This document shows positions 8,298 to 17,156 of a DNA stretch of 64,000 nucleotides, one piece after another (within the stretch, counting starts at the first letter, position 1; each line of letters opens with the position of its first letter). The stretch covers positions 39,176-103,175 of the forward strand of contig CAYGZL010000106.1 in assembly GCA_964354345.1 (NCBI GenBank), written 5' to 3'. Under the pieces are notes generated by a model. That model was not told where the DNA came from, made no database searches, and was given only the letters and a program-made list of their open reading frames with translations. The DNA is from CAYGZL01 sp964354345. GTDB lineage: Bacteria > Chloroflexota > Anaerolineae > Anaerolineales > UBA4823. The translations under genes were made by a program, and so were the position numbers.

Positions 8298-11168
8298 ATG
8301 GCTAATTTCTTCTCGTCCATTGTGGTGGTTTTCAAACGGTTGTGGCATAACCTGGGTTTAAGCCTCAGCGCTTTGTTGGGGATTATCGCAATCATGGCGA
8401 TTGCAGTCTGCGTCCCAGTATTTTCACATTCGGTTGCGGGAAAAGTACTCCGCCTCCAACTGGATGAAAAGGTTGCCAGCACCCATCGTCGCTTGTTTAG
8501 CCTCCATCTGTTTTATCAAGATAACCAAACCCCTTCTGTTTTCACAATTGACAATGCCAAAACAGTCAGTGATTTCTTACGCGATCAGATGGCAAAGCAA
8601 ATGGGATTGCCGGTAGAACAGATAGTGATGGGCACCCAATCGGGGATACAAAATGTAGCCGACTTGAACAACCGTGGCTATGATTTCCCGAATACTCCCG
8701 TAGCGCGCTGGCGATTCTTGTTTTTGGATATCTTGCCGCAAAGTTCTGATCTGGTCGAGGGGAAATGGCCTGAACCAGATCTTGGCAACTCTGGTCCTAT
8801 ACAAGTCGCAGTCCCAGACACGATGGCGGATGAGATGCTCTTGAAGATCGGTGACCTTTTCCAGACCCCCACGGTGCAGGTGCAGATCGTCGGTTTTTGG
8901 CGAGCCAAGAATAATTTTGATCCGCTCTGGTTTAATAATCCAGATATCGAGTACTCCAATACTCTTTGGGTGCCTGAACTCACCTACCGAAACCGGATTG
9001 CCAAGGAGGTAAATCAACCAGTATTTTTCACTTTTTGGTATGTGATCGTCCCTGAAAAAAGCGTGAACATAGGCCGCGCACCTCAATACCTGCGCGGGAT
9101 GGTAAGGCTGGATCGTGATCTCCAAAAAGTAATCCCTGGAATAAAAATAGATTATTCGCCGATGGAAGCCTTACAAGTCTATCAAAAGCGCGCCGATACT
9201 ATGACTACACTTTTATATGCGGTTGGCTCGCCGATGATTGTGTTGGCCTTGCTTTTTATCACCTTGACTGCACGGATTGCGGTCCAACAATATGAGAATG
9301 AAATTGCCACCATGCGTGGTCGAGGCACCAGCCGGTTCCAGGTCCTATCGCTCAATTTGATCGAAAGTCTGGTATTGGTCACCCTGGCTTTTTTCCCGTC
9401 CCTTGGGGTTGGTTGGTTGGCAGCGAATTTGATGGTGAAAACCGTCTCATTTCTGTCTTTTACATCTCGCTCGACCTTTCCATTTTCACTCGAAGGGGTG
9501 AATTATCTATTGCTGGGTACGGCCGTTGTGCTCATCGTGCTGTCGCGTTTTATGCCGGCTGTGAATATCTCGCGCATAACCATCATCCGGTTAAAACAGG
9601 AGCAGTCCCGCGCCAGCCTCCAACCATTTTGGCAACGTTTTTACCTGGACTTCCTGTTGCTTCTCCCGGGAATTTATGCCTACGTCGTACTGCGTGGGTG
9701 GGCAAAACCAGCCCAATTTATTGCCAGCCTGTGGGAAACTGGCGAGCAGTATCGGGATCCGCTCTTATTTATCGCGCCAGCGATCATGTCAATTGCGATT
9801 TGCATGCTGATGTTGCGACTGGTGCCGCTCTTCTTGCGCCTGTTGGCGGCGATTGTTGAACGTCTGCCAGGTGTGTGGGCATACCTCTCTTTACAGCAGG
9901 TAGCCCGGCGACCTGAAGATCACACCAGCACCCTGCTACTGATTATGATCTCTTTAAGTCTATCGATTTTTTCGGCTTCGACAGCGAAAACCCTGGATCG
10001 CTGGTTGTATGACTCAGCTTACTACCAGGCCGGATCAGATCTGGCTGTCCAGGAGTTGATCATCAGTAGTGGTGGGGGGAACACGTTTGGCATTCCAAGC
10101 GGAGGGACAACGGTAACTGACGTCAGCAGCATTGCTCAGGGCTTTATCAGCGTGGAAGAACATCTCAAGCTGCCAACTGTCCAGGCTGCCACGCGGGTTG
10201 GGATTTATGGCGGTGTCTACAGTTACGGTGTGGGTGAGTTAAACTGTGTTGTCATGGGCATTGACCGGCTCGACTTTCCCAGCGCTGGATTCTATCGAGC
10301 GGATTTCGCTTCCCAATCCTTAGGGTCGTTAATGAACGCTTTGGGTGGGCAACCAATGGGAGTGCTGGTGCCAGAGGAGCTTACTAAAAAATCCGGTCTG
10401 GGAGCTGGTGACCAGCTCAATGTGACCATCAATGTAGCCGATCAGAAATTCGACCGCGAGCTGATCATTGTCGGGACTTATCGTTACTTCCCTACCGTAT
10501 ATCCTTCTGGAACGACAGTTTCAAGCTGGTCTACCCTCATCGTCAATCTGGAGTCCATCTTCGATAACCCGGAAGCAGCTGAAGGATTTAGTTTCTGGCT
10601 CAGGCTTAAGGAGAATGCAGATCTCAACCAGGTGTTGAAACAATTGCGGGGTTTAATAAACTCAGAAAATGCTGCAGTTAAGATTTTTGGTAATGCCATT
10701 GAGGAGATAAAGAAGGGTCAGGATCAACCTGAAAGGGTGGGATTATTTGGTATATTAAATGTTGGGTTCCTGACAACGGGACTGATGCCTGGGATTGGTT
10801 TCCTGCTCTATTCTTATGCCTCATTACGCCGTCGATTTATCCAACTTGGCATCTTGCAAGCGATTGGCCTTTCGGTACAGCAGTTGGTTGGCTATCTGGT
10901 CTTTGAACAGCTTTTATTAATGGGTCTGGCTGTTTTAATTGGCGCAGGGATCGGGTTGGTGTGCAGCTACCTGTTTGTACCGCTGCTTCAGATCGGTGCC
11001 TCTCTGGGTGTGCCTATCCCCCCCTTTCAGGTATTGATTGGCTGGGCTGAGACAGGCTGGCTTTGTCTTGGATTTAGTCTGGTGTTAGTTCTGACCGTTA
11101 CCTTCACTATCCTCTACCTGGTACGCTTAAAAGTGTTCCAGGCCGTGAAGATGGGCGAAACATTGTAA
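8298..11168 (+). CDS. FtsX-family ABC transporter permease, large form
   Basis: This 956-residue membrane protein is a MacB/LolE-type permease without its own ATPase domain. One helix near the N-terminus (about 18-40) is followed by a roughly 250-residue extracytoplasmic domain and a first block of helices (about 300-520). A second extracytoplasmic domain (about 560-800) and a final FtsX core of three helices (about 815-950) follow, the last containing GILQAIGLS. It is about twice the size of MacB's membrane part and appears to contain two FtsX modules. It lies between the adaptor and two ATPases, and substrates could be lipids, peptides or antibiotics. The start is chosen because it lies 3 bases after the adaptor stop. 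Confidence 0.85.
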   Translation: MANFFSSIVVVFKRLWHNLGLSLSALLGIIAIMAIAVCVPVFSHSVAGKVLRLQLDEKVASTHRRLFSLHLFYQDNQTPSVFTIDNAKTVSDFLRDQMAKQMGLPVEQIVMGTQSGIQNVADLNNRGYDFPNTPVARWRFLFLDILPQSSDLVEGKWPEPDLGNSGPIQVAVPDTMADEMLLKIGDLFQTPTVQVQIVGFWRAKNNFDPLWFNNPDIEYSNTLWVPELTYRNRIAKEVNQPVFFTFWYVIVPEKSVNIGRAPQYLRGMVRLDRDLQKVIPGIKIDYSPMEALQVYQKRADTMTTLLYAVGSPMIVLALLFITLTARIAVQQYENEIATMRGRGTSRFQVLSLNLIESLVLVTLAFFPSLGVGWLAANLMVKTVSFLSFTSRSTFPFSLEGVNYLLLGTAVVLIVLSRFMPAVNISRITIIRLKQEQSRASLQPFWQRFYLDFLLLLPGIYAYVVLRGWAKPAQFIASLWETGEQYRDPLLFIAPAIMSIAICMLMLRLVPLFLRLLAAIVERLPGVWAYLSLQQVARRPEDHTSTLLLIMISLSLSIFSASTAKTLDRWLYDSAYYQAGSDLAVQELIISSGGGNTFGIPSGGTTVTDVSSIAQGFISVEEHLKLPTVQAATRVGIYGGVYSYGVGELNCVVMGIDRLDFPSAGFYRADFASQSLGSLMNALGGQPMGVLVPEELTKKSGLGAGDQLNVTINVADQKFDRELIIVGTYRYFPTVYPSGTTVSSWSTLIVNLESIFDNPEAAEGFSFWLRLKENADLNQVLKQLRGLINSENAAVKIFGNAIEEIKKGQDQPERVGLFGILNVGFLTTGLMPGIGFLLYSYASLRRRFIQLGILQAIGLSVQQLVGYLVFEQLLLMGLAVLIGAGIGLVCSYLFVPLLQIGASLGVPIPPFQVLIGWAETGWLCLGFSLVLVLTVTFTILYLVRLKVFQAVKMGETL

Positions 11169-11213
11169 ACAGTTGCAGGTTATCCATTGACAGTTTGAAG
11201 GTTAGAGGTGGTT

Positions 11214-12248
11214 ATGTCAAATGGGAAAGATAATTTGATAACATGCGAGAACCTGGTACGTATCTACAAAGTTGCTGACCTGGAGGTAGTGGCTTTGCAG
11301 GGCCTGGATCTGATGGTACGGCGGGGTGAAATGCTAGGCATTGTCGGCACCTCAGGATCAGGTAAGACAACCTTGATGAATATTCTTGGCGGTCTAGACC
11401 GGCCATCTGCTGGGCGAGTAATTGTGGATGGGCAAGATCTGCTGAACCTGTCCGAAGTAGAATTAAATTCATATCAGCGCAATAAAGTTGGTTTCGTCTG
11501 GCAGCAGACTTCTCGCAACCTGATCACGTATTTAACCGCGCAGGAGAATATCGAATTGCCGATGACGATGGCTGGAGGCCGCACTCACCGGCAGAAGCGC
11601 GAGTGGAGCTTAGAACTGCTTCACTCGGTTGGTTTGTACGAACGCCGTCGCCATAAGCTTTCCCAGCTTTCGGGTGGAGAACAACAACGTGTGGCAATTG
11701 CCGTTGCCCTGGCGAATAAACCAGTCTTGCTCCTGGGAGATGAGCCGACCGGTGAGGTCGACTCGACGACAGCCCACGTGATCATTAATACCTTTCGCAA
11801 GATGAGCGAGCAGATGGGTTTGACGACGATCATCGTTACCCATGATCCTCGGATCGCCGAGTTGGTGGATCGGGTCGTGGCTATTCGCGATGGCAAGATC
11901 AGCACGGAGACAATCCGCCAGGTGAGTAACCAGGCATCATCAGTTAGTGACCAGCCATTATCGATCAGCGCTCCGCCAACTGAAGTCTATAATGAATATG
12001 TTGTGCTAGACTCAGCCGGGCGTTTACAGCTCCCACGTGAATGGCTGGAACAACTTGGGATCGGGAAGCGCGCCCAACTGGAATTGGGTGAGGGGAGTAT
12101 TTTGGTGCGACCAGCAGAAGGTCACACGGGTGAAGCAGCGCAACCTAAGCTAACGCTTGAGGAACAGATTGCGCTGCTATTTACTGAAGAGCCACCTCAA
12201 CCACGGCGAAGTTTGCTGGCACGTTTAAGGCGGCGTAATTCAGTTTAA
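11214..12248 (+). CDS. MacB/LolD-like ABC ATPase fused to an AbrB/SpoVT-like domain
   Basis: The first about 230 residues are a LolD/MacB-type ATPase with Walker A (GTSGSGKTT), signature LSGGEQQR, Walker B LLLGDEPTGEVD and switch His (VTHD). Residues about 260-306 form an extra module with the pattern VVLDSAGRLQLPREWLEQLG followed by a strand and ILVRP. This matches the AbrB/MazE swapped-hairpin DNA-binding fold. A charged tail rich in Arg ends the 344-residue protein. The ATG at 11214 is preferred over an in-frame GTG at 11208 because the AGAGG motif overlaps the latter. The fusion suggests that the ATPase may bind DNA or dimerise through the extra domain; that is inference. Confidence 0.88.
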   Translation: MSNGKDNLITCENLVRIYKVADLEVVALQGLDLMVRRGEMLGIVGTSGSGKTTLMNILGGLDRPSAGRVIVDGQDLLNLSEVELNSYQRNKVGFVWQQTSRNLITYLTAQENIELPMTMAGGRTHRQKREWSLELLHSVGLYERRRHKLSQLSGGEQQRVAIAVALANKPVLLLGDEPTGEVDSTTAHVIINTFRKMSEQMGLTTIIVTHDPRIAELVDRVVAIRDGKISTETIRQVSNQASSVSDQPLSISAPPTEVYNEYVVLDSAGRLQLPREWLEQLGIGKRAQLELGEGSILVRPAEGHTGEAAQPKLTLEEQIALLFTEEPPQPRRSLLARLRRRNSV

Positions 12249-12269
12249 AAATGTAAAGAGGTGATGGGT

Positions 12270-13055
12270 ATGCCAGACGAAACAGTAGTTCCGGGCGAAA
12301 CAGTAGTTCCTGGAGAAACAGTAGTTCCAGGCGAAACAGTAGTTCCACGAGAAACAGGGATGGCGGGGAAAATAATTATTCAGGCGACCAATATAACCCG
12401 TGTGTATAGCGTCGGTCAAACCAGGGTGACTGCGCTAAACAATCTTTCGATCGAAGTGCCATCGGGTCTTCTTGCTGCCTTGAAGGGTCGGTCGGGATCG
12501 GGAAAAACCACCTTGTTAAATATGATCGGTGGTTTGGATAAACCCACCAGTGGGGAGGTATCCGTTTTTGGTCTCTCGTTGTCCAAGATGTCCAGCCAGG
12601 AATTGACCTTACTGCGTCGGAAGCGGATTGGCTTTGTCTTCCAATCCTTTGCTATCATCCCAACATTCTCTGCCCTTGAAAATGTGGAATTGATCCTGCG
12701 CATCAACGGGGTATGGCGTGGTCGCCGGCAACGTGCGCTGCGCAGCCTGGAAATTGTTGGTCTGGGTCCGTGGGCCAATCATCGTCCGTGGGAGCTTTCG
12801 GGAGGTCAGCAACAACGCGTTGCGATCGCACGCGCCTTATCAACCCATCCCGATTTAATTCTGGCGGATGAACCAACCGGTGAACTGGACAGTGGTACAG
12901 GACGGCAAATATATGCTCTCTTCCGCTATATCATCAGCCTGGAGGGAATCACCATTGTGATGGCTTCCCACGATCCAGTAGTCGAGGAATATGCCCATAT
13001 TATTTTTGAATTGAGCGATGGGCAAATCACAGCGATACGCAGACCGCAAAACTGA
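12270..13055 (+). CDS. MacB/LolD-like ABC ATPase with N-terminal hexapeptide repeat
   Basis: This 261-residue ATPase has Walker A (GRSGSGKTT), Q-loop (FVFQSF), signature LSGGQQQR, Walker B LILADEPTGELD and switch His (ASHD). It is the second ATPase of the operon and could pair with the AbrB-fused one to drive the single FtsX permease as a heterodimer. The first 30 residues consist of four ETVVPG-like hexapeptides encoded by an 18-bp tandem repeat and lie before the conserved ATPase start (IIQATNITRVY). The ATG at 12270 is chosen because AGAGG lies 8 bases upstream; a GTG at 12261 and an ATG at 12264 are in frame but too close to it. Confidence 0.88.
   Translation: MPDETVVPGETVVPGETVVPGETVVPRETGMAGKIIIQATNITRVYSVGQTRVTALNNLSIEVPSGLLAALKGRSGSGKTTLLNMIGGLDKPTSGEVSVFGLSLSKMSSQELTLLRRKRIGFVFQSFAIIPTFSALENVELILRINGVWRGRRQRALRSLEIVGLGPWANHRPWELSGGQQQRVAIARALSTHPDLILADEPTGELDSGTGRQIYALFRYIISLEGITIVMASHDPVVEEYAHIIFELSDGQITAIRRPQN
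12279..12356 (+). repeat. 18-bp in-frame tandem repeat, 4.3 copies
   Basis: Four near-identical 18-base units starting GAAACAGTAGTTCC lie at 12279, 12297, 12315 and 12333, plus a partial GAAACA. They encode four copies of ETVVPG (the last reads ETVVPR). Differences are only in the last few bases of each unit, which points to recent slippage expansion. Length is a multiple of three, so copy changes keep the ATPase in frame. Confidence 0.92.
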
Positions 13056-13104
13056 GCCGGTTTTACAGAGAGTAGTGACAACGTCGAATTAAGGATGAGG
13101 AAAT

Positions 13105-13752
13105 ATGAAGAAAAAAGCACTAATAGTTTGGGGTGGCTGGGATGGGCATGAGCCCCGGCCTTGCGTTGACATCTTTGCTCCTTTTTTAAAAGAGCAGGAT
13201 TACGAAGTTACAATAGAAGACACGCTGGATGTATATCTTGATCCGCACCGCATGCAGTCTCTAGACCTGATCGTACCGGTCTGGACCATGGGAACTATCA
13301 CCCGGGAACAAGAGCAGGGCTTGTTGGCGGCTGGTAAAAACAGGGTCGGGATCGCTGGCTGGCATGGCGGTATGGCGGACTCGTTCCGGAACAATACCGA
13401 ATACCAGTTCATGGTCGGTGGTCAATGGGTGGCGCATCCTGGGGGAGTGATCGATTATGATGTCCACATTATTAATCATACCGATCCAATTACAACCGGA
13501 TTGGGGGATTTTCACATGCATTCCGAACAGTATTATATGCATGTAGATCCTGCCAACGAGATTTTGGCGACCACGACTTTCGGCGGTGAATATGCGCCGT
13601 GGATTGAGGGGGTGGTGATGCCAGTAGTTTGGAAGCGGCGCTATGGTGCAGGACGCGTCTTTTACGCTTCGCTTGGGCATGTCGCCCATGATTTCACTGT
13701 ACCCGAAGCGCGAACTATCATCCAGCGTGGGATGCTCTGGGCCAGTAAGTAG
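13105..13752 (+). CDS. ThuA-like domain protein
   Basis: This 215-residue protein has the class I glutamine-amidotransferase-like fold of the ThuA family. It shows the N-terminal strand ALIVWGGWDGHEP, the central GIAGWHGGMADSFR (about residues 87-100), and C-terminal PVVWKRRYGAGRVFYASLGH. ThuA-like proteins usually sit beside Gfo/Idh/MocA oxidoreductases in sugar catabolic operons and are linked to keto-sugar metabolism. Here two such oxidoreductases follow directly, the first after 12 bases. No Cys nucleophile of true amidotransferases is visible at the expected elbow. Exact reaction is unknown. Confidence 0.85.
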   Translation: MKKKALIVWGGWDGHEPRPCVDIFAPFLKEQDYEVTIEDTLDVYLDPHRMQSLDLIVPVWTMGTITREQEQGLLAAGKNRVGIAGWHGGMADSFRNNTEYQFMVGGQWVAHPGGVIDYDVHIINHTDPITTGLGDFHMHSEQYYMHVDPANEILATTTFGGEYAPWIEGVVMPVVWKRRYGAGRVFYASLGHVAHDFTVPEARTIIQRGMLWASK

Positions 13753-13764
13753 GAGGGTTGCGGG

Positions 13765-14868
13765 ATGCAACAAGTTAACGTCGGTGTAATTGGTTGTGGG
13801 AATATCAGCGGAATTTACCTGGAAGTCGGCCAAACCTTCGAAATTCTAAATATCGCCGCGTTGGCGGACCTGATCCCAGAACGGGCGCGCTCCCAGGCAG
13901 AGAAATATCATATTCCTAACGTTTTCACAGTCCAGGAGATGCTGGCGGATCCAACAATCGAGATCATTCTAAACCTGACAGTCCCGAATGCACATGCCGA
14001 AGTAGGTCAGGCAGCGTTGGAAGCTGGTAAATCCATATATAATGAAAAACCATTGGCGATTACTCGCCAGGAAGCCCGGAGGATGCTGGCGACTGCTCAG
14101 GCCAGGGGATTATTGGTAGGAGGCGCTCCCGATACTTTTCTGGGTGGAGGTTTGCAAACCTGCCGGAAACTGATTGACGATGGTTGGATCGGTCAACCGG
14201 TTGCGGCGACAGCCTTCATGCTGTGCCACGGTCACGAAAGCTGGCATCCCGCTCCGGAGTTCTATTACAAGGTAGGCGGTGGGCCAATGTTCGATATGGG
14301 ACCTTACTACCTGACTGCCCTGATCTCACTAATGGGAGCTGTGCAGCGAGTGACCGGTTCGGTGCGCATCTCATTTCCGGAACGCGTCATCACCAGCCTA
14401 CCAAAATATGGTACGAAGATCCAGGTCGAAGTGCCAACCCATGTCGCAGGTATGCTCGATTTCACCAATGGCGCAATCGCCACCCTCGTCACCAGCTTTG
14501 ATGTCTGGTCGGCGGAGGTGCCGCGCATCGAGATTTATGGAACGACTGGCTCGCTAAGTGTTCCCGATCCCAACGGATTTGGCGGACCTGTACGGATCCG
14601 GCGGGCAGGTGTGCCAGAATGGAACGAGGTGCCATTAACCCACGGTTATACGAAGAATAGCCGCAGCCTGGGTGTGGCGGATATGGCGTATGCCTTGCGT
14701 ACTGGTCGACCTGCCAGAGCCAGTGGGGCGTTGACCTACCACGTCCTGGATATTATGCACGCCATCCATGAGGCATCACTGGCAGGGAGGCACATCCTTC
14801 TGGAGAGCGCTTGTCCCCAACCGGCACAATTGCCAATGAATTTAGCGCCGGGAATCCTGGATTGCTGA
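13765..14868 (+). CDS. Gfo/Idh/MocA-family oxidoreductase
   Basis: This 367-residue NAD(P)-dependent sugar or inositol dehydrogenase-like enzyme has the Rossmann motif VGVIGCGNIS (residues 5-14) and the EKP motif (about residues 94-96, NEKPLA), which positions the nicotinamide. The C-terminal alpha/beta domain carries the metal-free active-site region GGGPMFDMGPYYL (about 170-185). It follows ThuA and precedes a second family member, a layout seen in pathways that oxidise and rearrange disaccharides or cyclitols. The substrate cannot be told from sequence alone. Confidence 0.88.
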   Translation: MQQVNVGVIGCGNISGIYLEVGQTFEILNIAALADLIPERARSQAEKYHIPNVFTVQEMLADPTIEIILNLTVPNAHAEVGQAALEAGKSIYNEKPLAITRQEARRMLATAQARGLLVGGAPDTFLGGGLQTCRKLIDDGWIGQPVAATAFMLCHGHESWHPAPEFYYKVGGGPMFDMGPYYLTALISLMGAVQRVTGSVRISFPERVITSLPKYGTKIQVEVPTHVAGMLDFTNGAIATLVTSFDVWSAEVPRIEIYGTTGSLSVPDPNGFGGPVRIRRAGVPEWNEVPLTHGYTKNSRSLGVADMAYALRTGRPARASGALTYHVLDIMHAIHEASLAGRHILLESACPQPAQLPMNLAPGILDC

Positions 14869-14910
14869 TCGGTGTGGATTATTGCTTGTTCTATAAAAGG
14901 GAAATAATGC

Positions 14911-16029
14911 ATGGCAGAAACCACCACTGTTTCACCCATCCGAATTGGGATCATCGGTGTAGGGCAAATCGGAAAACATCATATCAATACCTATCAGAAG
15001 ATCTCTGGTGCTCAGATTGTGGCAGTCGCGGATATTAACAAGGTCGAGGCACAGCGTGTCGCGGACACCTACCATATCCCGTCGGTATACACCGATTTCC
15101 GTGAGTTACTTAAGCGGGACGATATTCAAGCCGTTGATGTGGCTTTGCATAACAACCTGCATTGCCCGGTGACGGTAGCTGCCCTGGAAGCCGGGAAGCA
15201 TGTTTATTGCGAAAAGCCGATGGCGGGTTCATTTATAGATGCCGAGGTGATGTATCAGACTGCTCAACGCACCGCTCGTAAGTTAAGCATTCAATTAAGC
15301 ACCTTGTTTTCTAAAGAAATCCGTGCCGCGCACTACTTGATTAGCGCGGGTAAATTAGGCCGGCTCTATCACGCCCGTTCGGTGGGTTTTCGCCGGCGCG
15401 GACGTCCTTTTGTGGATGGGTACGGCACGGCGACTTTCGTCCAGAAAGAGAACTCCGCGGGGGGAGCCCTGTATGATATGGGTGTCTATCATATCGCCAC
15501 GATTCTTTATTTGTTAGGCAATCCCAAGGTCTTGACCATTACCGGACAGACCTATCAGGAAACTGCGATGGATACCAGCAGGCAGGTGCGCAGTGGTTAT
15601 AACGTGGAAGAGCTAGGCCTGGGTTTCGTCCGTCTGGCGAGGAATATTACCCTGGATATCTTCGAGTCATGGGCGATTCACCTGGACCTGACCGAAGGTT
15701 CTTCGGTGGCTGGCTCGGAAGGTGGGGTTCGACTGCAACCCTTTGGATTCTATAGCAATGTAAACGATCTTGAGCTTAACGCCACAGTCAATCTGGATAG
15801 TTTCGCCTGGCGACGCAGTGTACTGCGTGATAATCCAGATTCTGAGGAAGGGCCACAGCAGCATTGGATTGCCGCTTTGCAAGGTCGGGTAGACCTCCTG
15901 CCAACTGCTGAGCTGGCTTTGAATACGATGTTGATATCTGAAGGCATCTACCTTTCTTCCCAATTAAGACGTGAGGTGACCGCCGACGAGGTGCGTCAGA
16001 GCTCGATATCGTCTGCGCTAGAATTTTAA
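14911..16029 (+). CDS. Gfo/Idh/MocA-family oxidoreductase
   Basis: This 372-residue paralogue in the same operon has the dinucleotide motif IGIIGVGQIGKHH (about residues 9-20), the CEKPMAG motif (about 98-104) and the active-site stretch GGALYDMGVYHI (about 184-195), where the Asp and His are typical of the family. Sequence around the start reads CATGGCAGAA, with a GGGAAATA ribosome-binding site a little upstream. Having two different family members side by side suggests successive oxidation and reduction of a sugar ring, as in ThuAB or cyclitol pathways; this is inference. Confidence 0.88.
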   Translation: MAETTTVSPIRIGIIGVGQIGKHHINTYQKISGAQIVAVADINKVEAQRVADTYHIPSVYTDFRELLKRDDIQAVDVALHNNLHCPVTVAALEAGKHVYCEKPMAGSFIDAEVMYQTAQRTARKLSIQLSTLFSKEIRAAHYLISAGKLGRLYHARSVGFRRRGRPFVDGYGTATFVQKENSAGGALYDMGVYHIATILYLLGNPKVLTITGQTYQETAMDTSRQVRSGYNVEELGLGFVRLARNITLDIFESWAIHLDLTEGSSVAGSEGGVRLQPFGFYSNVNDLELNATVNLDSFAWRRSVLRDNPDSEEGPQQHWIAALQGRVDLLPTAELALNTMLISEGIYLSSQLRREVTADEVRQSSISSALEF

Positions 16030-16037
16030 ATATCTTT

Positions 16038-17156
16038 ATGAAGACACTCGATTTCTCAAAATTTCACCGGAAAGTAGTTTTTAATCAGGCAGGTGGGCGA
16101 ATTATCTGGCAGCCGCGCATTCTCTGCTGGTACACCGATAAGATATTTGAAGACGGCGGTTTGCCCGCGCCCTATACCGGCATGACCCAATATGATCTGT
16201 ATCGTTCGCTGGGTTGTTCAGCGCGTCTATATGAGTTCAATGAATGCTTCCAGCGGATCGAGCATCCCGCAGTTCAAGTGATCCAGAAGAAAATAAACGA
16301 AACCGATACCCAGACTACCATCCACACGCCGGTCGGCGATCAGGTGGCCGTGCATCGAAAAAGCCCGCATAGCTGGCACTATCTTACCCTCAAGTGGGAA
16401 GTTGAAACAGAAGCGGAGCTGAAAGTCGCGGCCTGGCGGGAAGAGAACACCGAATGGGCATGGGACCAGGCGCGCTACGAGGAGTTAATCACGACGCTTG
16501 GCGACCTTGGCGCGCCGACGATGTATATGCCGCGCATGAATGTACAAAGTTTATACATCGAAAAAATGGGTGTGACCAATGGGATTCTGGCGTTGTATGA
16601 CTGGCTTGATATGGTAGAGGTATATTTTCGAGCGCTGGAGGAAAGCCACGCAAGGTTGATGGATATAATTAATTTGTCGCCTATCGATATCATCAACTTT
16701 GGTGAAAACATACATGCTGGCACCCTTTCACCCAGGCTGTTCTTAAAATATCACCTGCCTGCCTGCCAACGCAGGTGTGAGAAGCTTCACCAGGCAGGTA
16801 AATTTATCCACTCCCATTGGGATGGCGACACGAAACCAATATTAAAATATGCCCAGGAGACTGGACTGGACGGCATCGAGGCAATCACGCCGAAGCCCCA
16901 AGGAGATGTAACCCTGGAAGAGATTAAAGCTGGATTGGGCGATAAAATTTACCTGTTAGATGGAATACCAGCCGTCTTTTTCGATGATACCTTTCCGGTT
17001 GCGACATTAGTGGAATGTACACACCAGCTCATCGAGCTGTTCGCACCCCGGTTAGTGTTAGGCATCTCGGACGAAATATCCTCACATGGTGATCTGGAAC
17101 GCATCCGCCTTGTGGGTCAGATCGTGGATGAATATAATGCAGTTGTCGCGACGTAG
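16038..17156 (+). CDS. Uroporphyrinogen decarboxylase (URO-D) family protein
   Basis: This 372-residue protein belongs to the URO-D superfamily, which includes HemE and many corrinoid-dependent methyltransferases (MtbA/MtaA-like). It shows the TIM-barrel pattern with IDIINFGENIHAG (about residues 215-228), the HSHWDGD segment (about 257-263) and GLDGIEAITPKPQGD (about 275-289), and lacks the HemE N-terminal Arg signature. It is therefore more likely a catabolic methyltransferase-like enzyme than a haem enzyme. A MetH-activation-domain protein at 51112-51801 could belong to the same corrinoid metabolism. It sits between sugar oxidoreductases and a lactonase whose start overlaps its end by 20 bases. 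Confidence 0.8.
   Translation: MKTLDFSKFHRKVVFNQAGGRIIWQPRILCWYTDKIFEDGGLPAPYTGMTQYDLYRSLGCSARLYEFNECFQRIEHPAVQVIQKKINETDTQTTIHTPVGDQVAVHRKSPHSWHYLTLKWEVETEAELKVAAWREENTEWAWDQARYEELITTLGDLGAPTMYMPRMNVQSLYIEKMGVTNGILALYDWLDMVEVYFRALEESHARLMDIINLSPIDIINFGENIHAGTLSPRLFLKYHLPACQRRCEKLHQAGKFIHSHWDGDTKPILKYAQETGLDGIEAITPKPQGDVTLEEIKAGLGDKIYLLDGIPAVFFDDTFPVATLVECTHQLIELFAPRLVLGISDEISSHGDLERIRLVGQIVDEYNAVVAT

Noticed and set aside
8577..9125. 182-codon minus-strand frame opposite the permease gene
   Set aside because: Shadow of the plus-strand gene; no ribosome-binding site or recognisable domain.
9413..9859. 148-codon frame inside the FtsX-type permease gene
   Set aside because: It is out of frame with a clearly coding permease, has no start context and has a random-looking composition.
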